Shown here piece after piece: positions 1 through 10,891 of a DNA stretch of 64,000 nucleotides (position 1 is the first letter of the stretch; every line of letters begins with the position of its first letter). The notes under the pieces are model-generated. The model did no database searches. It was not told the origin of the DNA and saw only the letters and a list, made by a program, of their open reading frames with translations. Source of the stretch: Rhizophagus irregularis (lineage: Eukaryota; Glomeromycota; Glomeromycetes; Glomerales; Glomeraceae). A program made the position numbers and the translations under genes. The stretch is from NCBI RefSeq assembly GCF_026210795.1, contig NC_089460.1, positions 806,001 through 870,000 of the forward strand, given 5' to 3'.

Positions 1-565
1 AAAAAATAAAATAAAATAAAATGTTTCCAAATGTTATGTTTTTTTTAAACTTCAGAAAGTTGATATATGTTTGCTTACCCACAACTGGGACAATGATAAA
101 AAACGGTTTGTCCTTCATCGGCTGATCTTAATTGCATTGTGTGATAATTCATTTCATCGTTTCCACAGTTTGGACACTTTTCCTTTATCTAATACAACGA
201 AGATAATTGAAAATTGAATCGATAAGTCATATGAAAAGAAAGTTATTTATTTTGACATACTCTTGCGCTTTCTTCTTTGTACCTATCCAATTGTTGAATT
301 TTTGAGCGGCGTAATCGTAATTTCGAAGGAAATGATTTTGGATTACTTTTTGTTACAATTATTATATCATCATATTCTAAATGGGTGATATATTATTTGA
401 AATTATAATCAAAAGAAAAAAATTTTTTTTTTTTTAATTACCGGCTGCATCCTTTTTTGCATTACATGCTAAACATTCCAAAACATCGTCACCAGTATTT
501 ATCATTAATGTACCACATCTGTGACAAAATATTGGCCCTGAAGAAATTTTTAAGTCATTATCCAT
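1..565 (-). CDS. RPA12: RNA polymerase I subunit RPA12-like (3' end cut by window edge)
   Basis: Small zinc-ribbon subunit of RNA polymerase I, which supports RNA cleavage and termination in rDNA transcription in the nucleolus. Start ATG is at 563-565. Exon 1 (565-442) gives MDNDLKISSG and an N-terminal ribbon CHRC...CLAC. Exon 2 (about 374-260) encodes a basic linker. Exon 3 (about 188-79) encodes the TFIIS-like C-terminal ribbon: IKEKCPNCGNDEMNYHTMQL, then RSADEGQTVF and CPSC. The RSADE acidic hairpin is the diagnostic Rpa12/TFIIS motif. A strong donor (GTAAGC) follows at 78, so a last short exon (family ending CGYKFxxNN) probably lies left of position 1. If unspliced, a TAA at 75-77 would end the protein right after CPSCG. 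It lies in tandem with the phosphatase gene that ends at 719. Confidence 0.85.
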
Positions 566-718
566 TTTAACTCAAAGTAATATGGGATCAAAAAAAAAAA
601 ACAATTCTCGCCTTTGCCGCAGTAAACTAATTGCAATTTATAATCACATGGTAACACAACCGAGTTTATTAACAGAAAAGATGATTTATTAAAAGTGAAA
701 AGCTAAGAAAGAAATTAT

Positions 719-1794
719 TTAATCTTCATCCATAGGATCTCCCAAGCCTTCATTCTGAGAGTCATTTCTTATAGATGATTGTTGTTTCTTTTGAAAAAAA
801 GAAGATATTTTTTTTTGTTTAGGATCGTAAATGGCACTACCAATACCACCTTGTTGTCTAACTAATCCACGAAGATGTTCAATATAATTATTTCTAATTA
901 TTTCCACATGTAAAGGTTCTTGTTCATGATCATCAAATGTGTGAATTTTTATCGTAAATATAGAAGTATTATGTAAAGGAATAAATTGCCATTGTTGTTG
1001 ATTACGTAAAATTGTTTTATGTATCAATAAAGCATTTAAGATTTCATTGATAAAAATTGAATGTGATACAATTAATATATGTGGATGCCCTTGGTGAAAA
1101 GAGAAATCTTTTTGCTGAGAATTGATTTTTTGTTGTTGCTGGTAATATGATAATAAATCCGATAAAAATGACATGGCTCTATTGAAAACATCCTCTAATG
1201 ATTCCGCTCCTTCGCCAACAAATTTAATTAAACGCCGATCTGGAGGTGTTAAGGCATATTTTACTGGTAAAGTGTTTGATTTATCCTCAAAATAACCGAA
1301 ATGTTGTTCCCTTAAACGAATCTCTGAATATAATTCTATCGGATTTGTGCTGAAATTAATATTTCGTGATAAGATTAATTCAGCGGTAGATATTGTTCTT
1401 ATTAAATCACTCGTTATTACAGATGTAAACTGTTCACAAGAAAGTTAGTAATAATATATGAGAATCTGAAGAAAAGAACGATGAAAAAAAACTAACCCTT
1501 TCATGTTTTAATGCTTCTCCAGCTTGTTCAGCTTGCTATTATTAATCAATTCCGGTTAAATAAGATAAATAATAATTTATAATGATAAAAAAAAATCAAT
1601 TTTATAATTATACCTGAGCACCAAAATTTGTTAATGGACTATTAGTATGTCCTTGCCAACGTTGTTGAACATTTCCAATACTTTCTCCACTAAAAAAGAA
1701 AAATAAATTATTTTCTTTACTTCCATATTAGTACGTGTTAAATATGGCAAAAAATTTGTTTAACTTACTGTCTCACTATTGTTATAGTAATCAT
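719..1794 (-). CDS. histidine phosphatase (phosphoglycerate mutase-like / fructose-2,6-bisphosphatase-like)
   Basis: Histidine-phosphatase superfamily enzyme that uses a phosphohistidine intermediate on small phosphoesters; the substrate is not evident. Start ATG is at 1792-1794, and exon 1 (1794-1769) encodes MITITIVR. The next exon completes the catalytic RHGES box, with the intron splitting the His codon (CA|T). Exon 3 encodes AEQAGEALKHER. The long last exon (about 1436-719) carries TSDLIRTISTAE, REQHFGYFED, the GAESLEDVFNR acid box and HILIVSHS with the second catalytic His. That box reads VSHS where the family usually has VSHG. The tail is Gln- and Lys-rich and low complexity. It is divergent from the SVIP-like gene, with 267 bp between the two ATGs. 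It could be a TIGAR-type or broad-specificity phosphatase; I cannot decide which. Confidence 0.85.
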
Positions 1795-2061
1795 TCTTAA
1801 TTAAGGACGTGTTTTGATTATAATATTTGTGATTTACGTGAAGGAGAGTTTAAATACATAACCATGTTCTTGCCCAATCAGATTAAATACATTAATTACT
1901 AATCAAGTTAAATGCGATACACGAATGACGAATTACATACTGTTTTCATACGCAGATTAAGATCTACTTACTATATTACCATATTGTATTGAATGCAAGA
2001 GTATTCTTTCGAACTTTCACTTTTCACTTTTTTTTAATTCCTTAGCAAAAAGTTTCAAAAA
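1795..2061. promoter_or_regulatory. shared divergent promoter region
   Basis: Only 267 bp separate the start codons of the histidine phosphatase (-) and the SVIP-like gene (+), so both promoters must lie here or overlap the genes. No clear TATA box or palindrome stands out; the stretch is AT-rich. Inference from layout only. Confidence 0.4.
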
Positions 2062-2541
2062 ATGGGTAATATATTTAGCAGTTGTTTTCAATTTAAAAAG
2101 ACGAAAACGCAAGGCCATAGACTTGGGGGTAATAATACTACTACAATTGGTAGCAGTACGAATGAAAGTGGATGGAAAACAAATGAACAATCGTTGAATA
2201 GTAGTGGTAGAACTACGGGAGGCAGCGGAGGAGCGCCTTCTAGAGAAGATATGCTTGCTGCCGCTCAAAAAAGACAAGACGAAGTTAGTAAAATTATTAT
2301 ATTTCCGTAGTAATGTAAGAGTTATTAATTCTTTCTTTTTCTTGTTTATAAGGCGAGATCAAAAGGAGTACAAAAAGGTGGAGGCAAATTAAGTAAGAAA
2401 CTCGAAGATCAACAAAAAAATCCGAATCAACCTGACTTAGTTCCTTCAGATTCAAATCTACAAGTAAGAATTTTTTTTTTTTTTAGTTTTAATAACTTGA
2501 CATAAATTTATTCTTTATTTTTATAGTGGAGAACGGATTGA
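2062..2541 (+). CDS. SVIP-like small p97/Cdc48-interacting protein, predicted myristoylated
   Basis: Three exons (2062-2283, 2353-2463, 2527-2541) encode about 115 residues. The N-terminus MGNIFSSC gives Gly2 for myristoylation and Cys for palmitoylation, so the protein should sit on membranes. A Gly/Ser/Thr-rich linker follows. Exons 1 and 2 together encode a VCP-interacting-type helix: SREDMLAAAQKRQDE, then ARSKGVQKGG, with the Arg/Ala pattern of SVIP. It then has KLSKKLEDQQK, and the last exon ends in WRTD. SVIP proteins share this plan: a lipidated MG start, an Ala/Arg-rich p97-binding helix, a Lys-rich middle and a Trp near the end. Family knowledge says SVIP binds p97/Cdc48 and modulates ER-associated degradation; that role here is inference. 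The Gly/Ser-rich linker is longer than in animal SVIP. Confidence 0.7.
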
Positions 2542-2851
2542 GATTCAGTTATTATTTATTGAACTATTATTATGTTATTTATTTAATTTATTTTGACAAG
2601 AAGAAAGGATATTTATAAATTTATTATAACAGATGATAATATTATCATAAAGGATGGAAAAAAAATAGGGTTCTCAAAGGAAATTTATCAGAAATCAACA
2701 ATAATTTATTTATTAATCATTTTAATTATTCATGTATAAATATTTTGCATATTGAATTGGATTGGAAAGAATATTCACTTTTAATATATTTAAACAGTAG
2801 TAAATAGGAAGAATTTCTTTATTCCTATACCTTCACCTTTTCTTCCTAATC

Positions 2852-4198
2852 TCAATCTGTAGTTATAATACCACCTTTTTTTAAAAAATCCTTTGCATGT
2901 CTAATAATATTAGTAGAAACTTGTTCAGCATCAAGATTTTTACCATAAACGTCAACAAATTCACCATCCGGATTCATTAAATAAAAAAATATACTATGAT
3001 CAACTAAATATTCTTCTCCCGGTTGTAATTTTGGCGGTTTACTAAAATATACTCTATATGATTTAGCCACTTTAGATAATTGTTCATGTGATCCTGTTAA
3101 TCCCACCATATCCTTATGGAAATCTGTGATAAGGTATAGAAGAAAGAATTAGAAAAGAGAAAATATAAATAAGAAAATCGTAAATTAATAAGGATAAACT
3201 TACCTTCAAGGTACTTACGAACTACTTCAACGGAATCTCTTTCCGGATCACAGGTTATGAAGATTGGGATTATAACTTTACTTCTACCGAATTCCTCACT
3301 GTTATCTATAAAAATTTATTTAACAAAAATTCAACTTTTTTTTAAAAGATTAATCAAACTTACTTATAATATCGGTAACTTTAGACATTTTATCTAATTC
3401 TTCGGGACAAATATCAGGACAGTGAGTAAACCCAAAATAAACTAATAAAAATTTTCCAAGGAAATCTTTATCTGTTACTAATTTTCCGTCTTGATTTATT
3501 AATTCAAATGGTCCTCCTACTTTTGGTCTTCCTATTGACTTATTTGCTAATTCTTCTTTGCCTACATTTCCCAAAGCAATTATTACTATTAAATAATTAA
3601 AAAGGAAATCAATATATTAGAAACTTTTTTTGAATACATACGTTTTTCTAGTACCTTTTTTTTTTCATTTTTAAAATAAAAAAACAACCCTGTTCCTGTT
3701 ACAATAAACAATACTAAACTTTTCCAATTAAATGGCTGTTTATTTTTGAAAGAAAATTTTTTTGATTAATTCTCAAAAGGTTTAAAATTTTACGTAAAAT
3801 AGTATAGTAAACATCTTACTCCAACAGTATAACGATCTCTTAAGGTTTCTTCGAATCCAACATTTTTAGGTGGCGTTTGTTGTTGCTTTTGTGAAGAAGC
3901 ACTATTATATCTCACTTTACCGCCAGTTACATTTTTATTAAGAAAACGGGGATTAAAAAAGTTTTGTGTTTTATTATTTAAAGTATTAATATTCCTTAGA
4001 TAATACTAATTAATTTCCATTAAAGATTTCATTAGATGATAAATTTAGTTGAATCCAAATTTAAAGCTATGTACTCTACCTGGTTTCTATATACCGAATA
4101 TGAATTTCCAATTCTCTTAACTAAAATAGTGTTTAATTTAAATTTTTCATACAATAAATATGGTAATTATTCTTTAAAAACATACCAGCAGAATTCAT
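2852..4198 (-). CDS. SCO1: SCO1/SCO2-type mitochondrial copper chaperone
   Basis: Inner-membrane thioredoxin-fold protein that delivers copper to the CuA site of cytochrome c oxidase subunit II. Start ATG is at 4196-4198; exons include 4198-4186, 4120-4080, 4005-3820, one from 3735, then about 3580-3360, one covering about 3300-3205, and about 3127-2852. The N-terminus is basic and hydroxylated (MNSAVKRIGNSYSVYRNQ), fitting a mitochondrial presequence. The exon at 3735 encodes a single membrane span (WKSLVLFIVTGTGLFFYF). The matrix-to-IMS linker leads to the SCO domain: GGPFELINQDGK, VYFGFTHCPDICPEELDKM with the copper-binding CxxxC, FITCDPERDS, and the distal histidine in YLVDHS. All three copper ligands are present. 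The boundary between the membrane exon and the next one is the least certain. It is divergent from the alkaline phosphatase gene. Confidence 0.92.
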
Positions 4199-4344
4199 AA
4201 TTCAAAAAAAAATACGAAAGCCTCATGTAACACGAGATCTAACAATTTCCTAGAGTATTATATAATCAAATTTTTTCCGGAATGATAGGCACAAAAATCG
4301 AATACCCCGTAAAATATTAACAAGGAACTCTTACACCAGAAATC
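4199..4344. promoter_or_regulatory. compact divergent promoter (SCO1-like / alkaline phosphatase)
   Basis: Start codons of the SCO1-like gene (-) and the alkaline phosphatase gene (+) are 146 bp apart, so both genes must be driven from this AT-rich stretch. I see no TATA consensus or palindrome that I would name. Confidence 0.4.
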
Positions 4345-7124
4345 ATGTCGAATGGTCGTTTGGATCCAGCGGAGACAGAACGTTTACTTAGTTTTGGCCC
4401 AGAACGCAGAAAGGTCGGTTAAACCAGTGGAAGGTTGAAAGTTTCTAATTCTTCCAAATCCAATGCCACTTCCAATGTTGGGTTATATATATGTATTTAA
4501 AAATAAAACATATTGATAACTATTGGAATATCGAAAGGAATTGTAATTGGAAAAATTGGAAAGGATTGGAAGGTTTAATTTCAATGAAAATTGGAAACTT
4601 CCAAGAAAATCACTGGTTAAACAATAATTTGATGATATTTAATATTTATATTTCAATAAATAAATTTTCCAATATAAATTTAATTAAAATTTATCTTATA
4701 TTTGTTAATCAAATGAACTATATCTAAACGATGATTTGACTCTAAATCTTATTTCTAAAGACGCGAAGAGAACTGTGTTTTGTATGTTTCACCGCGTTGA
4801 TAATTGTAGGCGTAATAATAGGATCAATTGCAGTATGGGTATCACTATCTTATGGTATGGAATGAAAGTAAAATAAAATAGTAATAATAATATTTTTTTA
4901 ATCAAATATACTTATTAAATATTTAGTTGATTCTGGAAAAAGAAATGTCATCCTTATGATCTCTGATGGATTTGGTCCTGCATCAGAAACATTTGCTCGT
5001 ACTTATAAACAATACGTAACTAAATTAGAATATAACTATGTCACTCCTTTGGATGAAATTCTAGTTGGATCTTCTCGAACTAGATCATTTGATAGTCTTG
5101 TCACTGATTCTGCCGCTGGGGCTACAGCTTTTTCTTGTGGCATTAAAACCTATAATGGCGCTATAGGCGGTAGGTTATTGTCATATTTACAATGTTTTTA
5201 ATTTTTAAAAAGTTGTCTATCTAATTCGCGCACATTATTTTATGTAGTTAACCCAAAGAAAGAACCTTGTGGTAACATATTAGAATCAGCAAAGTATTTG
5301 GGCTTGGCAACAGGTTTAGTTGCTACAAGTAGTATTACTGATGCTACACCAGCTTCATTTTCGGCTCATGTAGTTAATAGATTTATGGAATCTGATATTG
5401 CTGTACAACAAATTGGTGATAGACCTCTTGGAAGACAAGTTGACTTAATGATTGGTGGGGGTCGTTGCTTTTTCTTGCCAAACCATACAGCAGGAAGCTG
5501 TAGAATTGATGAACGTGACTTAGTTATAGAATCAAAGAAGAGAGGATTCAAATTCTTTTCTACGAGAAAAGAGTTTGATGATCTTGAACCAGTAGAAAAC
5601 AAGTATGTTGTGTAATACCTAATTTTTTTATTACTTCGAATTTATTGTTGTAACCTACATTTGTTATACAAATATAGTCTTCCTCTTTTAGGTCTATTCA
5701 CACTCGATGTAAGTCGCTCCTTTTATCGATGATTTCATATTGTAAATAGTAATTTATCGTATATTATACAATAGAATATGTCATATGAAATCGATCGTGA
5801 TCCTACTCAAGAGCCATCCTTAAAAGAAATGTCAGAAAAGGCTCTTAAATTCCTTGAAGCCGCAACTGCTAATAGCGATAAAGGCTTTTTCCTCATGATT
5901 GAAGGCAGCAATATTGGTAATTGAATTTTGAAATAAATTTTTAATTTTGATTTTTAATTTTGATTTGCATTTTTCATTAATTTTTTGTTATATTTATTTT
6001 TTATGAATTTGTTCTTCAAAGACAATGCTGCTCATGCGTATGTATTTTATATTTTAGTATTTTAAATATTCTATTATAAGGATATAAATTTATCTCATTT
6101 TTTGTTTAAATTTTCTACAGGAATGACCCTGCTGCTCATGCTCATGAAATCTTGGCTTATCATGACACAATTTCTCTTGTCAAGAAATATGTTGATGAGC
6201 ATCCTGGCACAGTTATGATTTCAGTCAGTGACCATGAGACCGGCGGATTATCTCTTGCTCGTCAACTCACTTCCGATTACCCAGAATATTTATGGTAAGT
6301 ATCTTCATTAAAAAAAATTCTATTAAAGATTTTTAAGATTAAAATTTATTGTAAAAAATATTGTGCTTTTATAGGTATCCTGAACCCATAACACGTGTAA
6401 AGAATTCATCATATGTCCTTTCACAATTATTACTTAATTATTGGAATAAAGATCGTATTGAATATATTAAAAATACAATTCGTAACGGATTAGGAATTGA
6501 AGATTTTGAAGATTATGCTATCAATTGGTTAAATGAATCTCATGCTCAAGTAGAATACGAAATGTTTTTGGCTAATATGACAAATTTTAAAGCTCAGCTT
6601 GGGGTAATCTACTTTGAACTTATTTATTAATTATTTTATTTAAAATATTGCTAAAGTTTTCTTATTTTTCTTGAAAAAAAAAAATGTTCTAGTGGGCAAC
6701 ACATGGACATTCTTCTATTGATGTCAATCTTTATGCGTATGGACAAAATACTGAAGTTTTACGTGGAAATCATGAAAATACTGATATCGGAGATTTTATT
6801 ACCAAATATCTTAATTTGGATCTTGATTTCATTACACGTAAATTAAACAGGTATGTCATAAATAATTATTTAATGTAGTATTTATTATTATATATTTCAC
6901 ATTTACTAACAACAAACATTTTTCTTCATTTAATTTAACAGCAATAATGGTATTTAGTTTATAATTATAGTTACATATTATTAATGAAATACTTGAAATA
7001 CTTAACTTCTTTTTTTTTCTTTTTTTTTATAGATACATTCCATCAGGCTACTGATTCCACTCATTTTCACGGTGATAAATTTAATCATCATCATGAAATT
7101 AAGTTTGGTGATAACCATAATTAA
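4345..7124 (+). CDS. PHO8: vacuolar-type alkaline phosphatase (Pho8-like), with tiny exons
   Basis: Metal-dependent phosphomonoesterase, predicted single-pass membrane-anchored (type II, vacuolar by analogy with yeast Pho8). Exons: 4345-4413, 4761-4854, 4927-5169, 5248-5602, 5678-5708, 5775-5916, 6022-6037, 6121-6294, 6375-6603, 6693-6850, 6942-6949, 7033-7124; they sum to 1611 nt (536 aa). A short cytosolic head leads to a membrane span at residues about 30-52 (VCFTALIIVGVIIGSIAVWV). Next come the metal-binding SDGFGPAS, the catalytic serine in TDSAAGATAFSCGIKTYNG, and a metal-site IEGSNIDNAAHAND in which the 16-nt exon 6022-6037 supplies the Asp and His ligands. SDHETGG and WATHGHSS follow. 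The C-terminus is His-rich. The 8-nt exon is doubtful: skipping it joins 6850 to 7033 and stops after RYIPSGY. Confidence 0.93.
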
Positions 7125-7615
7125 AACTATATACGTGTTGTGTATATATATACATTTTTTGTTTTTTTATTATAATTTGATTGAATGTATTACCAGTTAA
7201 AAAATAGTATTTTAGTAGTCGAACAACTAATTTATGTTTTACAATTTTTTTTTTTCACCCGAATTTGTGACTGTGTTAATTGTGTCCTAAAAAAGTTAGC
7301 ATTGCTTACTTTAGTTACTACCGACGATCTCATGGCAAAATATTTCTTTCATTAATCAGGTTAATCCTTCTTTTCTTCACAGATGAATAATAAATTTGAA
7401 AATTTATTTTAGAGCAGCTTATTATGAATTAAATATTTGTTCAATAATTTATTATGTAAAAAATAACACATGAATCCTTCATTAAATTTAATTTATTCAA
7501 AGTGCCAAAAAAAAAATCATATCGAAGACTGTTAGACATGAAAAAATGAGAATCAAATTATTACTTATACTGTTCTTATTAAGGAGTCCTTAAATGTCAA
7601 GGAGGAGCCACAGGT

Positions 7616-7664
7616 ATCGGGTTATCACTTCAATCAGATCTGAAGTGATACGAGATTGCCCGAT
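7616..7664. promoter_or_regulatory. two-tier palindrome upstream of the methyltransferase gene
   Basis: A perfect 10-bp inverted repeat, TATCACTTCA (7623-7632) and TGAAGTGATA (7641-7650), with an 8-nt spacer ATCAGATC. It is nested inside an outer pair, ATCGGG (7616-7621) and CCCGAT (7659-7664). It could be a dimeric transcription-factor site or an RNA hairpin if transcribed. It lies about 155-205 bp upstream of the ATG. Symmetry is seen directly; function is inference. Confidence 0.4.
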
Positions 7665-7706
7665 AATAGAATTTTTTTCGGGAAACTTGAGTGATCGGAA
7701 TCAGTC

Positions 7707-7715
7707 TATATATAG
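7707..7715 (+). promoter_or_regulatory. TATA-like box
   Basis: TATATATAG about 105 bp upstream of the methyltransferase ATG (7820), a plausible core-promoter distance. In such AT-rich DNA this could be chance, though the surrounding 100 bp is unusually GC-richer than most intergenic sequence here. Confidence 0.35.
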
Positions 7716-7819
7716 TAGTCGTGATTTTGTTGATTTGTTTATTACCCGGCGGTTTCTTTTTCGTACATCACTCGACATCATTAACACGAAAAAAAAAATA
7801 AATAAAAATAAATTTTACC

Positions 7820-9163
7820 ATGGAATCTATGGACCATGTGGATTGCGAATATGAAGTTGAAAAGGTAGTTGACCAAAAAGTTGTTAATGGGAATATTTAC
7901 TATCAAATAAAATGGAAAGGTTATGATAGTGAATATAACTCATGGGAACCATATCATAATCTCAATTGTTCAGAGTTATTATCTCGTTTTCAATGTGAAC
8001 AAATAATTAGAAATAAAAAAATATTGGAAAGAAAACGTCAACTTCTTAAAGAACGTGATTCAAATTCATCTACATCCAGTAAAGATGGATCTTCTGTCCA
8101 GTTTTATAAAAAAGAAATTAAAAATTCTACTATTCATAAAGAAACACGAATACAAAAAAACATTTCGGAAGCACAGTATAATAAAAATAATAATAGTAAT
8201 AGTAGTATTGGAGTTAAAAGACCTATGACATTAGTTGAAAAATTTCAACAGCAAACTGGATTTGCATCTAATAAAAAACCTAAAATTATTATACCAATTC
8301 CATCACCTAAAGTTTTAGAGTTTGAAAGATTTCTTAATCGTTCTATTAAGAATGGTCCACCGATTTCTGTTATAAATGACATTGATGATGCTGGCATACC
8401 TTCAAACTTTACATATGTTGAAAACTACGTATATGGTGAAGGGGTGCCTTGTAGAATAGATCTAAGTGAGCGGTTGGTTGGGTGCAGGTGTAAAGAAGGA
8501 TATTGTACTGCAAAAGGTTGCTCATGCTTCACTGAACATACTGGAGCAAGGCTAAATTATGACAGAACAACATTTCAAGTAATGTTAAAACCTGGCAACG
8601 TAATTTATGAATGTAACTCCAAGTGTACTTGCCTTTCTAATTGCGTTAATCGGGTTTCTCAACGGAGGTCCGATTTGAGTTTAATGATTAAAAGATTTCC
8701 TAAAAAAGGTTGGGGTGTAATCACAAGAAGAAAAATTCCCGAACGTGTGTTTGTAACATATTATTACGGAGAAATAATAAAATCTACAGAAGCTGATAGA
8801 CGTGGATCTCAATATGATACAAAAGGACTAACTTATCTTTTTGATCTTGATTATAATGCAGAAGATCATGATGAATGTGCTTACACTGTAGATGCTACAT
8901 ATTTTGGAAATTTTTCTCGTTTTTTTAATCATTCATGTGATCCTAACTTGGTCGTATATCCTCTTATTAATGATAACGCCGATATTAGGTTACACCATAT
9001 TGCTTTCTTTACAAGTAGAGAAATTCAAGTAGGCGAAGAACTAACTTTTAATTATTTTGGTAATTTTTATAACGAAGAGGTGGAGAGCGGGTTAAGCAAA
9101 ATAAAGGAAAAATATGTTTGCAAATGTGGGTCAACAAAGTGTATCGGTTATTTTCATAAGTAG
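7820..9163 (+). CDS. histone H3 lysine-9 methyltransferase, Clr4/SUV39/DIM-5 type
   Basis: Single-exon gene, 447 aa, close to S. pombe Clr4 in length (about 490). The chromodomain spans residues about 10-60 ([12 protein letters not shown]..., [19 protein letters not shown]) and keeps the aromatic cage residues Tyr, Trp and Trp-Glu-Pro. A Lys/Ser/Asn-rich linker follows. The pre-SET zinc cluster spans about 205-280 ([16 protein letters not shown], then [13 protein letters not shown]). The SET domain spans about 292-420, with GWGV, YYYGEII, the catalytic/SAM pocket [10 protein letters not shown] and ELTFNYFG. The post-SET CxCxxxxC ends the protein ([16 protein letters not shown]). Chromodomain plus pre-SET, SET and post-SET defines the heterochromatin H3K9 methylase class. 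Chromodomain binding to H3K9me allows spreading of the mark. A palindrome and TATA-like box lie upstream. Confidence 0.95.
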   Translation: MESMDHVDCEYEVEKVVDQKVVNGNIYYQIKWKGYDSEYNSWEPYHNLNCSELLSRFQCEQIIRNKKILERKRQLLKERDSNSSTSSKDGSSVQFYKKEIKNSTIHKETRIQKNISEAQYNKNNNSNSSIGVKRPMTLVEKFQQQTGFASNKKPKIIIPIPSPKVLEFERFLNRSIKNGPPISVINDIDDAGIPSNFTYVENYVYGEGVPCRIDLSERLVGCRCKEGYCTAKGCSCFTEHTGARLNYDRTTFQVMLKPGNVIYECNSKCTCLSNCVNRVSQRRSDLSLMIKRFPKKGWGVITRRKIPERVFVTYYYGEIIKSTEADRRGSQYDTKGLTYLFDLDYNAEDHDECAYTVDATYFGNFSRFFNHSCDPNLVVYPLINDNADIRLHHIAFFTSREIQVGEELTFNYFGNFYNEEVESGLSKIKEKYVCKCGSTKCIGYFHK

Positions 9164-9459
9164 GGTAACCTTTTAATTTTTTTTTCTTTTTATGAACATA
9201 GGTTTATAAATAGTTTTTATCATTAATCATAATAAACATGAGAAATAGATATAATGGCTAAGTAATAATAATAATAATATGTAACAATTAAAAATAAAAT
9301 CATTTAGAATAAGAGATTTTAGTTTCAAAGCTCTTGCTATTGCGGTATCAATTTTTAATTTGAAAGATCGAAATTTCAAGAAACAATTAGATTAAAAAAG
9401 ATCATTGAAAAATTTTTAAGATTCCTATAGATTCATGTATGGAATTTTCTATTTGATGT
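9164..9459. other. convergent 3' intergenic region
   Basis: 296 bp between the stop codons of the methyltransferase (+) and POP3-like (-) genes. It holds only AT-rich 3' flanks, including (AAT)n runs near 9264. No other feature seen. Confidence 0.5.
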
Positions 9460-10891
9460 TCATTTTTTTTTTTGTCTATATTTTAATTTCTTCTCTCGTC
9501 TTTTTTCTCTAGCTTGATCTTTATTTATTGGTGCGGTTGTTATAAGTTGTTTAATCCGTGTAGGAAAATAATCAAAACTGGTCGGTTTTAATTGAGTTGA
9601 AGTAGGTTCTATCTTTACTTGTGGTTGTTGCCCAAAAAAGAAAATTGATGGCGATGATTCTGTGTGTGAAGAGGAAGCAACTTCAACCTTTATTTTTGGT
9701 TCATCATCATATGTCATTTCCACTTGTTTTCGTTTATTGGATGATAATGAATGAGTAAAATTTTCTTCCACCTTTTCTTTTTTCACTTGTTCCTCTTTGA
9801 GAACTTTTCGTTCATTTAATAAATTTTCTGGAGGTTTAAGTGGATTCAACCAAGGTACATTCACAGGTTTAACTTTCTCCTTAACCATTTTATAAATTTT
9901 TGTGAATTCTTGCGCATTTATCTGAATAAAATAAGTTAACAAAAAAATTTTTCAATACCAAAAAATAACTCTTGTAATGAATTATATTATTTGGAATACC
10001 TTTACACCGATACACGATACTCTTTTGAAGTTCACCAAATCAGAAATTCTTTTTGAAGCTCCGGAAGGCAATGGAACAAGTAATACATCACCAGCTATAT
10101 TACATATTGTTGGAAAATGAGAATAAAGTTGTGGTAGAAGATCTGCTTTACATACAAAAACCATCTCTAATAAATGGTAATTCATTAAAGAATTAGATAA
10201 TTGATAATTAGGATTAGCAGATGTTAAAGAATGAGAATGAGGATTTGTCATTCGTTCCAAATGTTTTGTCACTTCATTAATACCAAAACATATATTAGAA
10301 GAACGTATTGATGAGATATTTTCCAATTTATTAGAAGATATATCATCTTTACTGAATTCATCGTCATTACTTTCTACCTTGATAGCTTTATCAAGAGTTT
10401 TTATTTTTTTGTTTCTCTTCTTTGAAGGTTTTTTAATTATTGATAAAGTTCTAAGATTAAGAAATATGAAAACAGTTAGTAACTTATTTTTTTTTTTGTG
10501 ACGTCATTTATCAAGATAATTTAAATAAATTAAATTTACTCGCAAAGAGCGTCTAAGATCTCATTTTGATCTTTAATTGAAACTTCAGGCCTAAAAATAT
10601 ATTAAATTAATTAATATAAAACTAAATTTTATAAAAATCGTTTCTTTCGTTATACGATACTTACCAACCTATATTAAATGGGGAATCAAGGACAGCTTTG
10701 AAAACAGTCTTTCGCTTTTGTTCTTGAGTTCTGATAGAGTTACCAGTATGTGTATTCACTTTTGGTGTTTCACTTTTATTTCCTCTCCCTTGACTTTGAC
10801 TACTTCTATTATTATTATTGTTGCCTAAACCACGGGCTTTGAAACCTTGTGAACGCTTATCTGTAGGTATTATTTGTTGTTTCTGTGACAT
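9460..10891 (-). CDS. POP3: POP3-like subunit of RNase P/MRP
   Basis: Four exons: 10891-10665, a short one near 10588-10543, about 10453-10000, and about 9922-9460. The start ATG at 10889-10891 is followed by an Asn/Gln-rich leader. The Pop3 signature then appears: KRKTVFKAVLDSPFNIGWPE, continuing in the short exon as VSIKDQNEILDALC. Yeast Pop3 has VYKPVLDNPF at the same place. The central part has a Lys-rich insert and then an L7Ae/Rpp38-like core (MVFVCKADLLPQLYSHFPTI, DVLLVPLPSGASKRISDL, VSCIGVK). The C-terminal exon adds a basic, charged tail ending in EKRREKKLKYRQKKK. Family role: binds the RNA of RNase P and RNase MRP in tRNA and rRNA processing. The tail is much longer than in yeast Pop3. 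Confidence 0.75.

Larger units (their letters stand above)
7125..7819. other. intergenic region with candidate promoter of the H3K9 methyltransferase gene
   Basis: Holds the 3' flank of the alkaline phosphatase gene and the 5' flank of the methyltransferase gene. A long hairpin lies at 7616-7664 and a TATA-like motif at 7707-7715 (see separate entries). A short open frame at 7594-7854 overlaps the methyltransferase start in another frame and shows no family features, so I do not call it a gene. Confidence 0.5.

Noticed and set aside
7594-7854. 86-codon frame before the methyltransferase
   Set aside because: Overlaps the palindrome, TATA-like box and methyltransferase start in another frame; no domain.
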